NCBI GenBank assembly: GCA_037893225.1
Contig: JAZGUH010000619.1
Coordinates: forward strand, 124,001-188,000
Source: Hippasteria phrygiana
Taxonomy: Eukaryota; Echinodermata; Asteroidea; Valvatida; Goniasteridae
Direction of reading: 5' to 3'
Length of the DNA: 64,000 bases
Below are positions 52,249 to 64,000 of this stretch, piece after piece; the stretch's first letter is position 1; the number at the start of each line of letters is the position of its first letter. Below the pieces are notes generated by a model. That model had not been told where the DNA came from. It did not search any database and saw nothing but the letters and a program-made list of their open reading frames with translations. The position numbers were made by a program, and so were the translations under genes.

Positions 52249-55200
52249 TTAAAACCCCACGTCCAGTTTCGAGCACATCGCTGAAAAAAATGTTTCGAAT
52301 TTTTTTCTCTCCAATTGGCATTTCAACATAACCAACGCGCCTAGCTCGGCGTATGGAGTGTTCTGAACACCCCAGGGCCAGTTTCGAGCACATCGCTGAA
52401 AAAAGTTCCGAATTTTGTTTCTCTCCAATTGGCATTTCAACAAAACCAACCCGCCTAGCTCGGCGTATGGAGTGTTCTGAACACCCCAGGGCCAGTTTCG
52501 AGCACATCGTTGAAAAAAAGTTCCGAATTTTTTTCTTTATAATTGCCATTTCAACAAAACCAACGCGCCCAGGGCGGCGTATGGAGTGTTCTGAATACCC
52601 CAGGGCCAGTTTTGAGCACATCGCTGAAAAGAAGTTCCGAATTTTTTTTAAAACCCCACGTCCAGTTTCGAGTACATCGCCGAAAAAAATGTTTCGAATT
52701 TTTTTCTCTCCAATTGGCATTTCAACATAACCAACGCGCCTAGCTCGGCGTATGGAGTGTTCTGAACACCCCAGGGCCAGTTTCGAGCACATCGCCGAAA
52801 AAATTTCCGAATTTTCTTTCTCTCCAATTGGCATTTCAACAAAACCAACGCGCCTAGCTCGGCGTATGGAGTGTTCTGAACACCCCAGGGCCAGTTTCGA
52901 GCACATCGTTGAAAAAAAGTTCCGAATTTTTTTCTTTATAATTGCCATTTCAACAAAACCAACGCGCCCAGGGCGGCGTATGGAGTGTTCTGAATACCCC
53001 AGGGCCAGTTTTGAGCACATCGCTGAAAAGAAGTTCCGAATTTTTTTGAAAACCCCACGTCCAGTTTCGAGTACATCGCTGAAAAAAATGTTTCGAATTT
53101 TTTTCTCTCCAATTGGCATTTCAACATAACCAACGCGCCTAGCTCGGCGTATGGAGTGTTCTGAACACCCCAGGGCCAGTTTCGAGCACATCGCTGAAAA
53201 AATTTCCGAATTTTGTTTCTCTCCAATTGGCATTTCAACAAAACCAACCCGCCTAGCTCGGCGTATGGAGTGTTCTGAACACCCCAGGGCCAGTTTCGAG
53301 CACATCGTTGAAAAAAAGTTCCGAATTTTTTTCTTTATAATTGCCATTTCAACAAAACCAACGCGCCCAGGGCGGCGTATGGAGTGTTCTGAATACCCCA
53401 GGGCCAGTTTTGAGCACATCGCTGAAAAGAAGTTCCGAATTTTTTTTAAAACCCCACGTCCAGTTTCGAGTACATCGCCGAAAAAAATGTTTCGAATTTT
53501 TTTCTCTCCAATTGGCATTTCAACATAACCAACGCGCCTAGCTCGGCGTATGGAGTGTTCTGAACACCCCAGGGCCAGTTTCGAGCACATCGCCGAAAAA
53601 ATTTCCGAATTTTCTTTCTCTCCAATTGGCATTTCAACAAAACCAACGCGCCTAGCTCGGCGTATGGAGTGTTCTGAACACCCCAGGGCCAGTTTCGAGC
53701 ACATCGTTGAAAAAAAGTTCCGAATTTTTTTCTTTATAATTGCCATTTCAACAAAACCAACGCGCCCAGGGCGGCGTATGGAGTGTTCTGAACACCCCAG
53801 GGCCAGTTTTGAGCACATCGCTGAAAAGAAGTTCCGAATTTTTTTGAAAACCCCACGTCCAGTTTCGAGTACATCGCTGAAAAAAATGTTTCGAATTTTT
53901 TTCTCTCCAATTGGCATTTCAACATAACCAACGCGCCTAGCTCGGCGTATGGAGTGTTCTGAACACCCCAGGGCCAGTTTCGAGCACATCGCTGAAAAAA
54001 TTTCCGAATTTGTTTTCTCTCCAATTGGCATTTCAACAAAACCAACGCGCCTAGCTCGGCCTATGGAGTGTTCTGAATACCCCACGTCCAGTTTCGAGCA
54101 CATCGCTGAAAAAAATGTTTCGATTTTTTTTTAAAACCCCACGTCCAGTTTCGAGCACATCGCTGAAAAAAATGTTTCGAATTTTTTTCTCTCCAATTGG
54201 CATTTCAACATAACCAACGCGCCTAGCTCGGCGTATGGAGTGTTCTGAACACCCCAGGGCCAGTTTCGAGCACATCGCTGAAAAAAGTTCCGAATTTTGT
54301 TTCTCTCCAATTGGCATTTCAACAAAACCAACCCGCCTAGCTCGGCGTATGGAGTGTTCTGAACACCCCAGTGCCAGTTTCGAGCACATCGTTGAAAAAA
54401 AGTTCCGAATTTTTTTCTTTATAATTGCCATTTCAACAAAACCAACGCGCCCAGGGCGGCGTATGGAGTGTTCTGAATACCCCAGGGCCAGTTTTGAGCA
54501 CATCGCTGAAAAGAAGTTCCGAATTTTTTTTAAAACCCCACGTCCAGTTTCGAGTACATCGCCGAAAAAAATGTTTCGAATTTTTTTCTCTCCAATTGGC
54601 ATTTCAACATAACCAACGCGCCTAGCTCGGCGTATGGAGTGTTCTGAACACCCCAGGGCCAGTTTCGAGCACATCGCCGAAAAAATTTCCGAATTTTCTT
54701 TCTCTCCAATTGGCATTTCAACAAAACCAACGCGCCTAGCTCGGCGTATGGAGTGTTCTGAACACCCCAGGGCCAGTTTCGAGCACATCGTTGAAAAAAA
54801 GTTCCGAATTTTTTTCTTTATAATTGCCATTTCAACAAAACCAACGCGCCCAGGGCGGCGTATGGAGTGTTCTGAATACCCCAGGGCCAGTTTTGAGCAC
54901 ATCGCTGAAAAGAAGTTCCGAATTTTTTTGAAAACCCCACGTCCAGTTTCGAGTACATCGCTGAAAAAAATGTTTCGAATTTTTTTCTCTCCAATTGGCA
55001 TTTCAACATAACCAACGCGCCTAGCTCGGCGTATGGAGTGTTCTGAACACCCCAGGGCCAGTTTCGAGCACATCGCTGAAAAAATTTCCGAATTTTGTTT
55101 CTCTCCAATTGGCATTTCAACAAAACCAACCCGCCTAGCTCGGCGTATGGAGTGTTCTGAACACCCCAGGGCCAGTTTCGAGCACATCGTTGAAAAAAAG

Positions 55201-56012
55201 TTCCGAATTTTTTTCTTTATAATTGCCATTTCAACAAAACCAACGCGCCCAGGGCGGCGTATGGAGTGTTCTGAATACCCCAGGGCCAGTTTTGAGCACA
55301 TCGCTGAAAAGAAGTTCCGAATTTTTTTTAAAACCCCACGTCCAGTTTCGAGTACATCGCCGAAAAAAATGTTTCGAATTTTTTTCTCTCCAATTGGCAT
55401 TTCAACATAACCAACGCGCCTAGCTCGGCGTATGGAGTGTTCTGAACACCCCAGGGCCAGTTTCGAGCACATCGCCGAAAAAATTTCCGAATTTTCTTTC
55501 TCTCCAATTGGCATTTCAACAAAACCAACGCGCCTAGCTCGGCGTATGGAGTGTTCTGAACACCCCAGGGCCAGTTTCGAGCACATCGTTGAAAAAAAGT
55601 TCCGAATTTTTTTCTTTATAATTGCCATTTCAACAAAACCAACGCGCCCAGGGCGGCGTATGGAGTGTTCTGAATACCCCAGGGCCAGTTTTGAGCACAT
55701 CGCTGAAAAGAAGTTCCGAATTTTTTTGAAAACCCCACGTCCAGTTTCGAGTACATCGCTGAAAAAAATGTTTCGAATTTTTTTCTCTCCAATTGGCATT
55801 TCAACATAACCAACGCGCCTAGCTCGGCGTATGGAGTGTTCTGAACACCCCAGGGCCAGTTTCGAGCACATCGCTGAAAAAATTTCCGAATTTGTTTTCT
55901 CTCCAATTGGCATTTCAACAAAACCAACGCGCCTAGCTCGGCCTATGGAGTGTTCTGAATACCCCACGTCCAGTTTCGAGCACATCGCTGAAAAAAATGT
56001 TTCGATTTTTTT
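52249..56012. repeat. Satellite B 1882-bp module, two tandem copies
   Basis: 52249-54130 and 54131-56012 agree unit by unit. The module is four 399-bp cores plus 115+114+57 bp. Inside each copy the 798-bp double core is itself visible (52648 to 53446, 54530 to 55328). A private change, CAGTGCCAG for CAGGGCCAG, lies near 54372. The longest open frames of the window lie here (52178-54103 and 54051-55985, minus strand) because these units add up to multiples of three. Confidence 0.85.
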
Positions 56013-57200
56013 TTAAAACCCCACGTCCAGTTTCGAGCACATCGCTGAAAAAAATGTTTCGAATTTTTTTCTCTCCAATTGGCATTTCAACAAAACCAAC
56101 GCGCCTAGCTCGGCGTATGGAGTGTTCTGAACACCCCAGGGCCAGTTTCGAGCACATCGTTGAAAAAAAGTTCCGAATTTTTTTCTTTATAATTGGCATT
56201 TCAACAAAACCAACGCGCCTAGCTCGGCGTATGGAGTGTTCTGAACACCCCAGGGCCAGTTTCGAGCACATCGTTGAAAAAAAGTTCCGAATTTTTTTCT
56301 TTATAATTGCCATTTCAACAAAACCAACGCGCCCAGGGCGGCGTATGGAGTGTTCTGAATACCCCAGGGCCAGTTTTGAGCACATCGCTGAAAAGAAGTT
56401 CCGAATTTTTTTGAAAACCCCACGTCCAGTTTCGAGTACATCGCTGAAAAAAATGTTTCGAATTTTTTTCTCTCCAATTGGCATTTCAACATAACCAACG
56501 CGCCTAGCTCGGCGTATGGAGTGTTCTGAACACCCCAGGGCCAGTTTCGAGCACATCGCTGAAAAAATTTCCGAATTTGTTTTCTCTCCAATTGGCATTT
56601 CAACAAAACCAACGCGCCTAGCTCGGCCTATGGAGTGTTCTGAATACCCCACGTCCAGTTTCGAGCACATCGCTGAAAAAAATGTTTCGATTTTTTTTTA
56701 AAACCCCACGTCCAGTTTCGAGCACATCGCTGAAAAAAATGTTTCGAATTTTTTTCTCTCCAATTGGCATTTCAACAAAACCAACGCGCCTAGCTCGGCG
56801 TATGGAGTGTTCTGAACACCCCAGGGCCAGTTTCGAGCACATCGTTGAAAAAAAGTTCCGAATTTTTTTCTTTATAATTGCCATTTCAACAAAACCAACG
56901 CGCCTAGCTCGGCGTATGGAGTGTTCTGAACACCCCAGGGCCAGTTTCGAGCACATCGTTGAAAAAAAGTTCCGAATTTTTTTCTTTATAATTGCCATTT
57001 CAACAAAACCAACGCGCCCAGGGCGGCGTATGGAGTGTTCTGAATACCCCAGGGCCAGTTTTGAGCACATCGCTGAAAAGAAGTTCCGAATTTTTTTTAA
57101 AACCCCACGTCCAGTTTCGAGTACATCGCCGAAAAAAATGTTTCGAATTTTTTTCTCTCCAATTGGCATTTCAACATAACCAACGCGCCTAGCTCGGCGT

Positions 57201-57998
57201 ATGGAGTGTTCTGAACACCCCAGGGCCAGTTTCGAGCACATCGCCGAAAAAATTTCCGAATTTTCTTTCTCTCCAATTGGCATTTCAACAAAACCAACGC
57301 GCCTAGCTCGGCGTATGGAGTGTTCTGAACACCCCAGGGCCAGTTTCGAGCACATCGTTGAAAAAAAGTTCCGAATTTTTTTCTTTATAATTGCCATTTC
57401 AACAAAACCAACGCGCCCAGGGCGGCGTATGGAGTGTTCTGAATACCCCAGGGCCAGTTTTGAGCACATCGCTGAAAAGAAGTTCCGAATTTTTTTGAAA
57501 ACCCCACGTCCAGTTTCGAGTACATCGCTGAAAAAAATGTTTCGAATTTTTTTCTCTCCAATTGGCATTTCAACATAACCAACGCGCCTAGCTCGGCGTA
57601 TGGAGTGTTCTGAACACCCCAGGGCCAGTTTCGAGCACATCGCCGAAAAAATTTCCGAATTTTCTTTCTCTCCAATTGGCATTTCAACAAAACCAACGCG
57701 CCTAGCTCGGCGTATGGAGTGTTCTGAACACCCCAGGGCCAGTTTCGAGCACATCGTTGAAAAAAAGTTCCGAATTTTTTTCTTTATAATTGCCATTTCA
57801 ACAAAACCAACGCGCCCAGGGCGGCGTATGGAGTGTTCTGAATACCCCAGGGCCAGTTTTGAGCACATCGCTGAAAAGAAGTTCCGAATTTTTTTGAAAA
57901 CCCCACGTCCAGTTTCGAGTACATCGCTGAAAAAAATGTTTCGAATTTTTTTCTCTCCAATTGGCATTTCAACATAACCAACGCGCCTAGCTCGGCGT
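57201..57998. repeat. Satellite B 399-bp core module, two tandem copies
   Basis: 57201-57599 and 57600-57998 contain the same four pieces in order: d-type remainder, c-type 114-bp monomer with CTTTATAATTGCC and CGCCCAGGGCGG, 56-bp half unit with AAAAGAAG, and 115-bp L monomer. This is the clearest example of the core module that recurs dozens of times in the array. Confidence 0.85.
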
Positions 57999-60900
57999 AT
58001 GGAGTGTTCTGAACACCCCAGGGCCAGTTTCGAGCACATCGCTGAAAAAATTTCCGAATTTGTTTTCTCTCCAATTGGCATTTCAACAAAACCAACGCGC
58101 CTAGCTCGGCCTATGGAGTGTTCTGAATACCCCACGTCCAGTTTCGAGCACATCGCTGAAAAAAATGTTTCGATTTTTTTTTAAAACCCCACGTCCAGTT
58201 TCGAGCACATCGCTGAAAAAAATGTTTCGAATTTTTTTCTCTCCAATTGGCATTTCAACAAAACCAACGCGCCTAGCTCGGCGTATGGAGTGTTCTGAAC
58301 ACCCCAGGGCCAGTTTCGAGCACATCGTTGAAAAAAAGTTCCGAATTTTTTTCTTTATAATTGGCATTTCAACAAAACCAACGCGCCTAGCTCGGCGTAT
58401 GGAGTGTTCTGAACACCCCAGGGCCAGTTTCGAGCACATCGTTGAAAAAAAGTTCCGAATTTTTTTCTTTATAATTGCCATTTCAACAAAACCAACGCGC
58501 CCAGGGCGGCGTATGGAGTGTTCTGAATACCCCAGGGCCAGTTTTGAGCACATCGCTGAAAAGAAGTTCCGAATTTTTTTGAAAACCCCACGTCCAGTTT
58601 CGAGTACATCGCTGAAAAAAATGTTTCGAATTTTTTTCTCTCCAATTGGCATTTCAACATAACCAACGCGCCTAGCTCGGCGTATGGAGTGTTCTGAACA
58701 CCCCAGGGCCAGTTTCGAGCACATCGCTGAAAAAATTTCCGAATTTGTTTTCTCTCCAATTGGCATTTCAACAAAACCAACGCGCCTAGCTCGGCCTATG
58801 GAGTGTTCTGAATACCCCACGTCCAGTTTCGAGCACATCGCTGAAAAAAATGTTTCGATTTTTTTTTTAAACCCCACGTCCAGTTTCGAGCACATCGCTG
58901 AAAAAAATGTTTCGAATTTTTTTCTCTCCAATTGGCATTTCAACAAAACCAACGCGCCTAGCTCGGCGTATGGAGTGTTCTGAACACCCCAGGGCCAGTT
59001 TCGAGCACATCGTTGAAAAAAAGTTCCGAATTTTTTTCTTTATAATTGCCATTTCAACAAAACCAACGCGCCTAGCTCGGCGTATGGAGTGTTCTGAACA
59101 CCCCAGGGCCAGTTTCGAGCACATCGTTGAAAAAAAGTTCCGAATTTTTTTCTTTATAATTGCCATTTCAACAAAACCAACGCGCCCAGGGCGGCGTATG
59201 GAGTGTTCTGAATACCCCAGGGCCAGTTTTGAGCACATCGCTGAAAAGAAGTTCCGAATTTTTTTGAAAACCCCACGTCCAGTTTCGAGTACATCGCTGA
59301 AAAAAATGTTTCGAATTTTTTTCTCTCCAATTGGCATTTCAACATAACCAACGCGCCTAGCTCGGCGTATGGAGTGTTCTGAACACCCCAGGGCCAGTTT
59401 CGAGCACATCGCTGAAAAAATTTCCGAATTTGTTTTCTCTCCAATTGGCATTTCAACAAAACCAACGCGCCTAGCTCGGCCTATGGAGTGTTCTGAATAC
59501 CCCAGGGCCAGTTTCGAGCACATCGCTGAAAAAAAATATTTCGATTTTTTTTTAAAACCCCACGTCCAGTTTCGAGCACATCGCGGAAAAAAATGTTTCG
59601 AATTTTTTTCTCTCCAATTGGCATTTCAACATAACCAACGCGCCTAGCTCGGCGTATGGAGTGTTCTGAACACCCCAGGGCCAGTTTCGAGCACATCGCC
59701 GAAAAAATTTCCGAATTTTTTTTCTCTCCAATTGGCATTTCAACAAAACCAACGCGCCTAGCTCGGCGTATGGAGTGTTCTGAACACCCCAGGGCCAGTT
59801 TCGAGCACATCGCTGAAAAAAGTTCCGAATTTTGTTTCTCTCCAATTGGCATTTCAACAAAACCAACCCGCCTAGCTCGGCGTATGGAGTGTTCTGAACA
59901 CCCCAGGGCCAGTTTCGAGCACATCGTTGAAAAAAAGTTCCGAATTTTTTTCTTTATAATTGCCATTTCAACAAAACCAACGCGCCCAGGGCGGCGTATG
60001 GAGTGTTCTGAATACCCCAGGGCCAGTTTTGAGCACATCGCTGAAAAGAAGTTCCGAATTTTTTTGAAAACCCCACGTCCAGTTTCGAGTACATCGCTGA
60101 AAAAAATGTTTCGAATTTTTTTCTCTCCAATTGGCATTTCAACATAACCAACGCGCCTAGCTCGGCGTATGGAGTGTTCTGAACACCCCAGGGCCAGTTT
60201 CGAGCACATCGCTGAAAAAATTTCCGAATTTGTTTTCTCTCCAATTGGCATTTCAACAAAACCAACGCGCCTAGCTCGGCCTATGGAGTGTTCTGAATAC
60301 CCCACGTCCAGTTTCGAGCACATCGCTGAAAAAAATGTTTCGATTTTTTTTTAAAACCCCACGTCCAGTTTCGAGCACATCGCTGAAAAAAATGTTTCGA
60401 ATTTTTTTCTCTCCAATTGGCATTTCAACAAAACCAACGCGCCTAGCTCGGCCTATGGAGTGTTCTGAATACCCCAGGGCCAGTTTCGAGCACATCGTTG
60501 AAAAAAAGTTCCGAATTTTTTTCTTTATAATTGCCATTTCAACAAAACCAACGCGCCCAGGGCGGCGTATGGAGTGTTCTGAATACCCCAGGGCCAGTTT
60601 TGAGCACATCGCTGAAAAGAAGTTCCGAATTTTTTTTAAAACCCCACGTCCAGTTTCGAGTACATCGCTGAAAAAAATGTTTCGAATTTTTTTCTCTCCA
60701 ATTGGCATTTCAACAAAACCAACGCGCCTAGCTCGGCCTATGGAGTGTTCTGAATACCCCAGGGCCAGTTTCGAGCACATCGCTGAAAAAAAATATTTCG
60801 ATTTTTTTTTAAAACCCCACGTCCAGTTTCGAGCACATCGCTGAAAAAAATGTTTCGAATTTTTTTCTCTCCAATTGGCATTTCAACATAACCAACGCGC

Positions 60901-62226
60901 CTAGCTCGGCGTATGGAGTGTTCTGAACACCCCAGGGCCAGTTTCGAGCACATCGCTGAAAAAATTTCCGAATTTTTTTTCTCTCCAATTGGCATTTCAA
61001 CAAAACCAACGCGCCTAGCTCGGCGTATGGAGTGTTCTGAATACCCCAGGGCCAGTTTCGAGCACATCGCTGAAAAAAATGTTTCGAATTTTTTTCTCTC
61101 CAATTGGCATTTCAACAAAACCAACGCGACTAGCTCGGCCTATGGAGTGTTCTGAATACCCCAGGGCCAGTTTCGAGCACATCGCCGAAAAAATTTCCGA
61201 ATTTGTTTTCTCTCCAATTGGCATTTCAACAAAACCAACGCGCCTAGCTCGGCGTATGGAGTGTTCTGAACACCCCAGGGCCAGTTTCGAGCACATCGTT
61301 GAAAAAAAGTTCCGAATTTTTTTCTTTATAATTGCCATTTCAACAAAACCAACGCGCCCAGGGCGGCGTATGGAGTGTTCTGAATACCCCAGGGCCAGTT
61401 TTGAGCACATCGCTGAAAAGAAGTTCCGAATTTTTTTGAAAACCCCACGTCCAGTTTCGAGTACATCGCTGAAAAAAATGTTTCGAATTTTTTTCTCTCC
61501 AATTGGCATTTCAACATAACCAACGCGCCTAGCTCGGCCTATGGAGTGTTCTGAATACCCCAGGGCCAGTTTCGAGCACATCGCTGAAAAAAAATATTTC
61601 GATTTTTTTTTAAAACCCCACGTCCAGTTTCGAGCACATCGCTGAAAAAAATGTTTCGAATTTTTTTCTCTCCAATTGGCATTTCAACATAACCAACGCG
61701 CCTAGCTCGGCGTATGGAGTGTTCTGAACACCCCAGGGCCAGTTTCGAGCACATCGCTGAAAAAAGTTCCGAATTTTGTTTCTCTCCAATTGGCATTTCA
61801 ACAAAACCAACCCGCCTAGCTCGGCGTATGGAGTGTTCTGAACACCCCAGGGCCAGTTTCGAGCACATCGTTGAAAAAAAGTTCCGAATTTTTTTTCTCT
61901 CCAATTGGCATTTCAACAAAACCAACGCGCCTAGCTCGGCGTATGGAGTGTTCTGAACACCCCAGGGCCAGTTTCGAGCACATCGTTGAAAAAAAGTTCC
62001 GAATTTTTTTCTTTATAATTGCCATTTCAACAAAACCAACGCGCCCAGGGCGGCGTATGGAGTGTTCTGAATACCCCAGGGCCAGTTTCGAGCACATCGC
62101 TGAAAAAAATGTTTCGATTTTTTTTTAAAACCCCACGTCCAGTTTCGAGCACATCGCTGAAAAAAATGTTTCGAATTTTTTTCTCTCCAATTGGCATTTC
62201 AACAAAACCAACGCGCCTAGCTCGGC

Positions 62227-63700
62227 CTATGGAGTGTTCTGAATACCCCAGGGCCAGTTTCGAGCACATCGCTGAAAAAAAATATTTCGATTTTTTTTTA
62301 AAACCCCACGTCCAGTTTCGAGCACATCGCTGAAAAAAATGTTTCGAATTTTTTTCTCTCCAATTGGCATTTCAACATAACCAACGCGCCTAGCTCGGCG
62401 TATGGAGTGTTCTGAACACCCCAGGGCCAGTTTCGAGCACATCGCTGAAAAAATTTCCGAATTTTTTTTCTCTCCAATTGGCATTTCAACAAAACCAACG
62501 CGCCTAGCTCGGCGTATGGAGTGTTCTGAATACCCCAGGGCCAGTTTCGAGCACATCGCTGAAAAAAATGTTTCGATTTTTTTTTAAAACCCCACGTCCA
62601 GTTTCGAGCACATCGCTGAAAAAAATGTTTCGAATTTTTTTCTCTCCAATTGGCATTTCAACAAAACCAACGCGCCTAGCTCGGCCTATGGAGTGTTCTG
62701 AATACCCCAGGGCCAGTTTCGAGCACATCGCTGAAAAAAAATATTTCGATTTTTTTTTAAAACCCCACGTCCAGTTTCGAGCACATCGCTGAAAAAAATG
62801 TTTCGAATTTTTTTCTCTCCAATTGGCATTTCAACATAACCAACGCGCCTAGCTCGGCGTATGGAGTGTTCTGAACACCCCAGGGCCAGTTTCGAGCACA
62901 TCGCTGAAAAAAGTTCCGAATTTTGTTTCTCTCCAATTGGCATTTCAACAAAACCAACCCGCCTAGCTCGGCGTATGGAGTGTTCTGAACACCCCAGGGC
63001 CAGTTTCGAGCACATCGTTGAAAAAAAGTTCCGAATTTTTTTCTTTATAATTGCCATTTCAACAAAACCAACGCGCCCAGGGCGGCGTATGGAGTGTTCT
63101 GAATACCCCAGGGCCAGTTTTGAGCACATCGCTGAAAAGAAGTTCCGAATTTTTTTTAAAACCCCACGTCCAGTTTGGAGTACATCGCCGAAAAAAATGT
63201 TTCGAATTTTTTTCTCTCCAATTGGCATTTCAACATAACCAACGCGCCTAGCTCGGCGTATGGAGTGTTCTGAACACCCCAGGGCCAGTTTCGAGCACAT
63301 CGCCGAAAAAATTTCCGAATTTTCTTTCTCTCCAATTGGCATTTCAACAAAACCAACGCGCCTAGCTCGGCGTATGGAGTGTTCTGAACACCCCAGGGCC
63401 AGTTTCGAGCACATCGTTGAAAAAAAGTTCCGAATTTTTTTCTTTATAATTGCCATTTCAACAAAACCAACGCGCCCAGGGCGGCGTATGGAGTGTTCTG
63501 AATACCCCAGGGCCAGTTTTGAGCACATCGCTGAAAAGAAGTTCCGAATTTTTTTGAAAACCCCACGTCCAGTTTCGAGTACATCGCTGAAAAAAATGTT
63601 TCGAATTTTTTTCTCTCCAATTGGCATTTCAACATAACCAACGCGCCTAGCTCGGCGTATGGAGTGTTCTGAACACCCCAGGGCCAGTTTCGAGCACATC
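62227..63700. repeat. Satellite B block copied from or with 42289-43700
   Basis: Offset is 19938 bp over about 1.5 kb, with matching unit order and variants. One private change, CAGTTTGGAGTAC for CAGTTTCGAGTAC, lies near 63177. After this block both regions continue with different units. Confidence 0.75.
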
Positions 63701-64000
63701 GCTGAAAAAAATGTTTCGATTTTTTTTTAAAACCCCACGTCCAGTTTCGAGCACATCGCTGAAAAAAATGTTTCGAATTTTTTTCTCTCCAATTGGCATT
63801 TCAACAAAACCAACGCGCCTAGCTCGGCCTATGGAGTGTTCTGAATACCCCAGGGCCAGTTTCGAGCACATCGCTGAAAAAAAATATTTCGATTTTTTTT
63901 TAAAACCCCACGTCCAGTTTCGAGCACATCGCTGAAAAAAATGTTTCGAATTTTTTTCTCTCCAATTGGCATTTCAACATAACCAACGCGCCTAGCTCGG

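Larger units (their letters stand above)
14616..64000. repeat. Satellite B array, 114/115-bp monomers and 56-58-bp half units
   Basis: The array begins in the T-tract of a half unit and runs past the right end of the window. Full monomers start CCCCAGGGCCAG or CCCCACGTCCAG, then TTTCGAGCACATCGCTG, an A-tract, TTCGAA or TTCCGAA, a T-tract, CTCTCCAATTGGCATTTC, and GTATGGAGTGTTCTGAA. Counted lengths are 115 bp for the ATGTTTCGAA type (L) and 114 bp for four others: GTTCCGAATTTTG (b), CTTTATAATTGCC (c), TTTCCGAATTTG or TTTTC (d), and an all-T form (e). Half units lack the second half and pass from the T-tract to AAAACCCC: 56 bp (AAAAGAAG form), 57 bp (ATGTTTCGAT) and 58 bp (ATATTTCGAT). No inverted units were seen. 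Long open frames on both strands follow from the repeat and are not genes. Confidence 0.97.

Noticed and set aside
52178..55985. Two minus-strand open frames of more than 640 codons with a 38-residue repeat, as a repeat protein gene
   Set aside because: The frame follows from unit lengths that are multiples of three. The opposite strand is also open, and identical units elsewhere are frameshifted by 58-bp half units. No start context, introns or non-repeat domain is seen.
14616..64000. CENP-B box in satellite B (TTTCGAGCACATCGCTG)
   Set aside because: The two CG positions have the right spacing, but only six of the nine essential bases agree (seven in the CATCGCGG variants). This is too weak to call.
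1..64000. CRISPR array
   Set aside because: Repeats are continuous with no unique spacers, units are 57-232 bp, and there are no cas genes; the DNA is eukaryotic satellite.

Overview
The window is almost entirely satellite DNA from a eukaryotic chromosome. There is no gene I can support. Two unrelated-looking tandem arrays are separated by about 3.55 kb of non-satellite sequence that I read as the wreck of an LTR retrotransposon. An animal, probably an invertebrate, is suggested by the long homogenised satellites, the metazoan-like LTR end and a primer-binding site matching tRNA-Ser as known in animals. The species cannot be named from this sequence.

Region 1 (1-11060): satellite A, a 232-bp monomer (some copies 231 bp), about 47.7 copies, entering from outside the window on the left. 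It has local higher-order structure: a 696-bp trimer repeated twice, and several blocks of 0.5-1.4 kb copied to other places in the same array.

Region 2 (11061-14615): an LTR-element remnant, read on the minus strand. A 51-bp sequence with a TG...CA-type end occurs at both edges. At the right edge it is followed, after 2 nt, by a 19-nt primer-binding site complementary to tRNA-Ser. No gag, pol or env reading frame survives. The leader just after the primer-binding site is present twice in opposite orientation (12285-13014 and 13791-14560, about 98-99% identical outside two gaps), with a 776-bp spacer.

Region 3 (14616-64000, running out of the window): satellite B, on the order of 500 units (an estimate from module lengths). 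Units come in nearly quantised lengths: full monomers of 114 or 115 bp and half-length units of 56, 57 or 58 bp. They combine into recurrent modules, chiefly 399 bp (114+56+115+114). Larger modules of 459, 572, 686, 1030 and 1882 bp are sums of the same pieces. Blocks of 1.5-3.7 kb are copied nearly identically 4-22 kb apart.

The many long open frames in both arrays come from stop-poor repeats whose unit lengths are near multiples of three. They are open on both strands and I do not treat them as genes. The points most worth following are the inverted-leader LTR remnant at the exact border of two satellites, and the modular, length-quantised grammar of satellite B.
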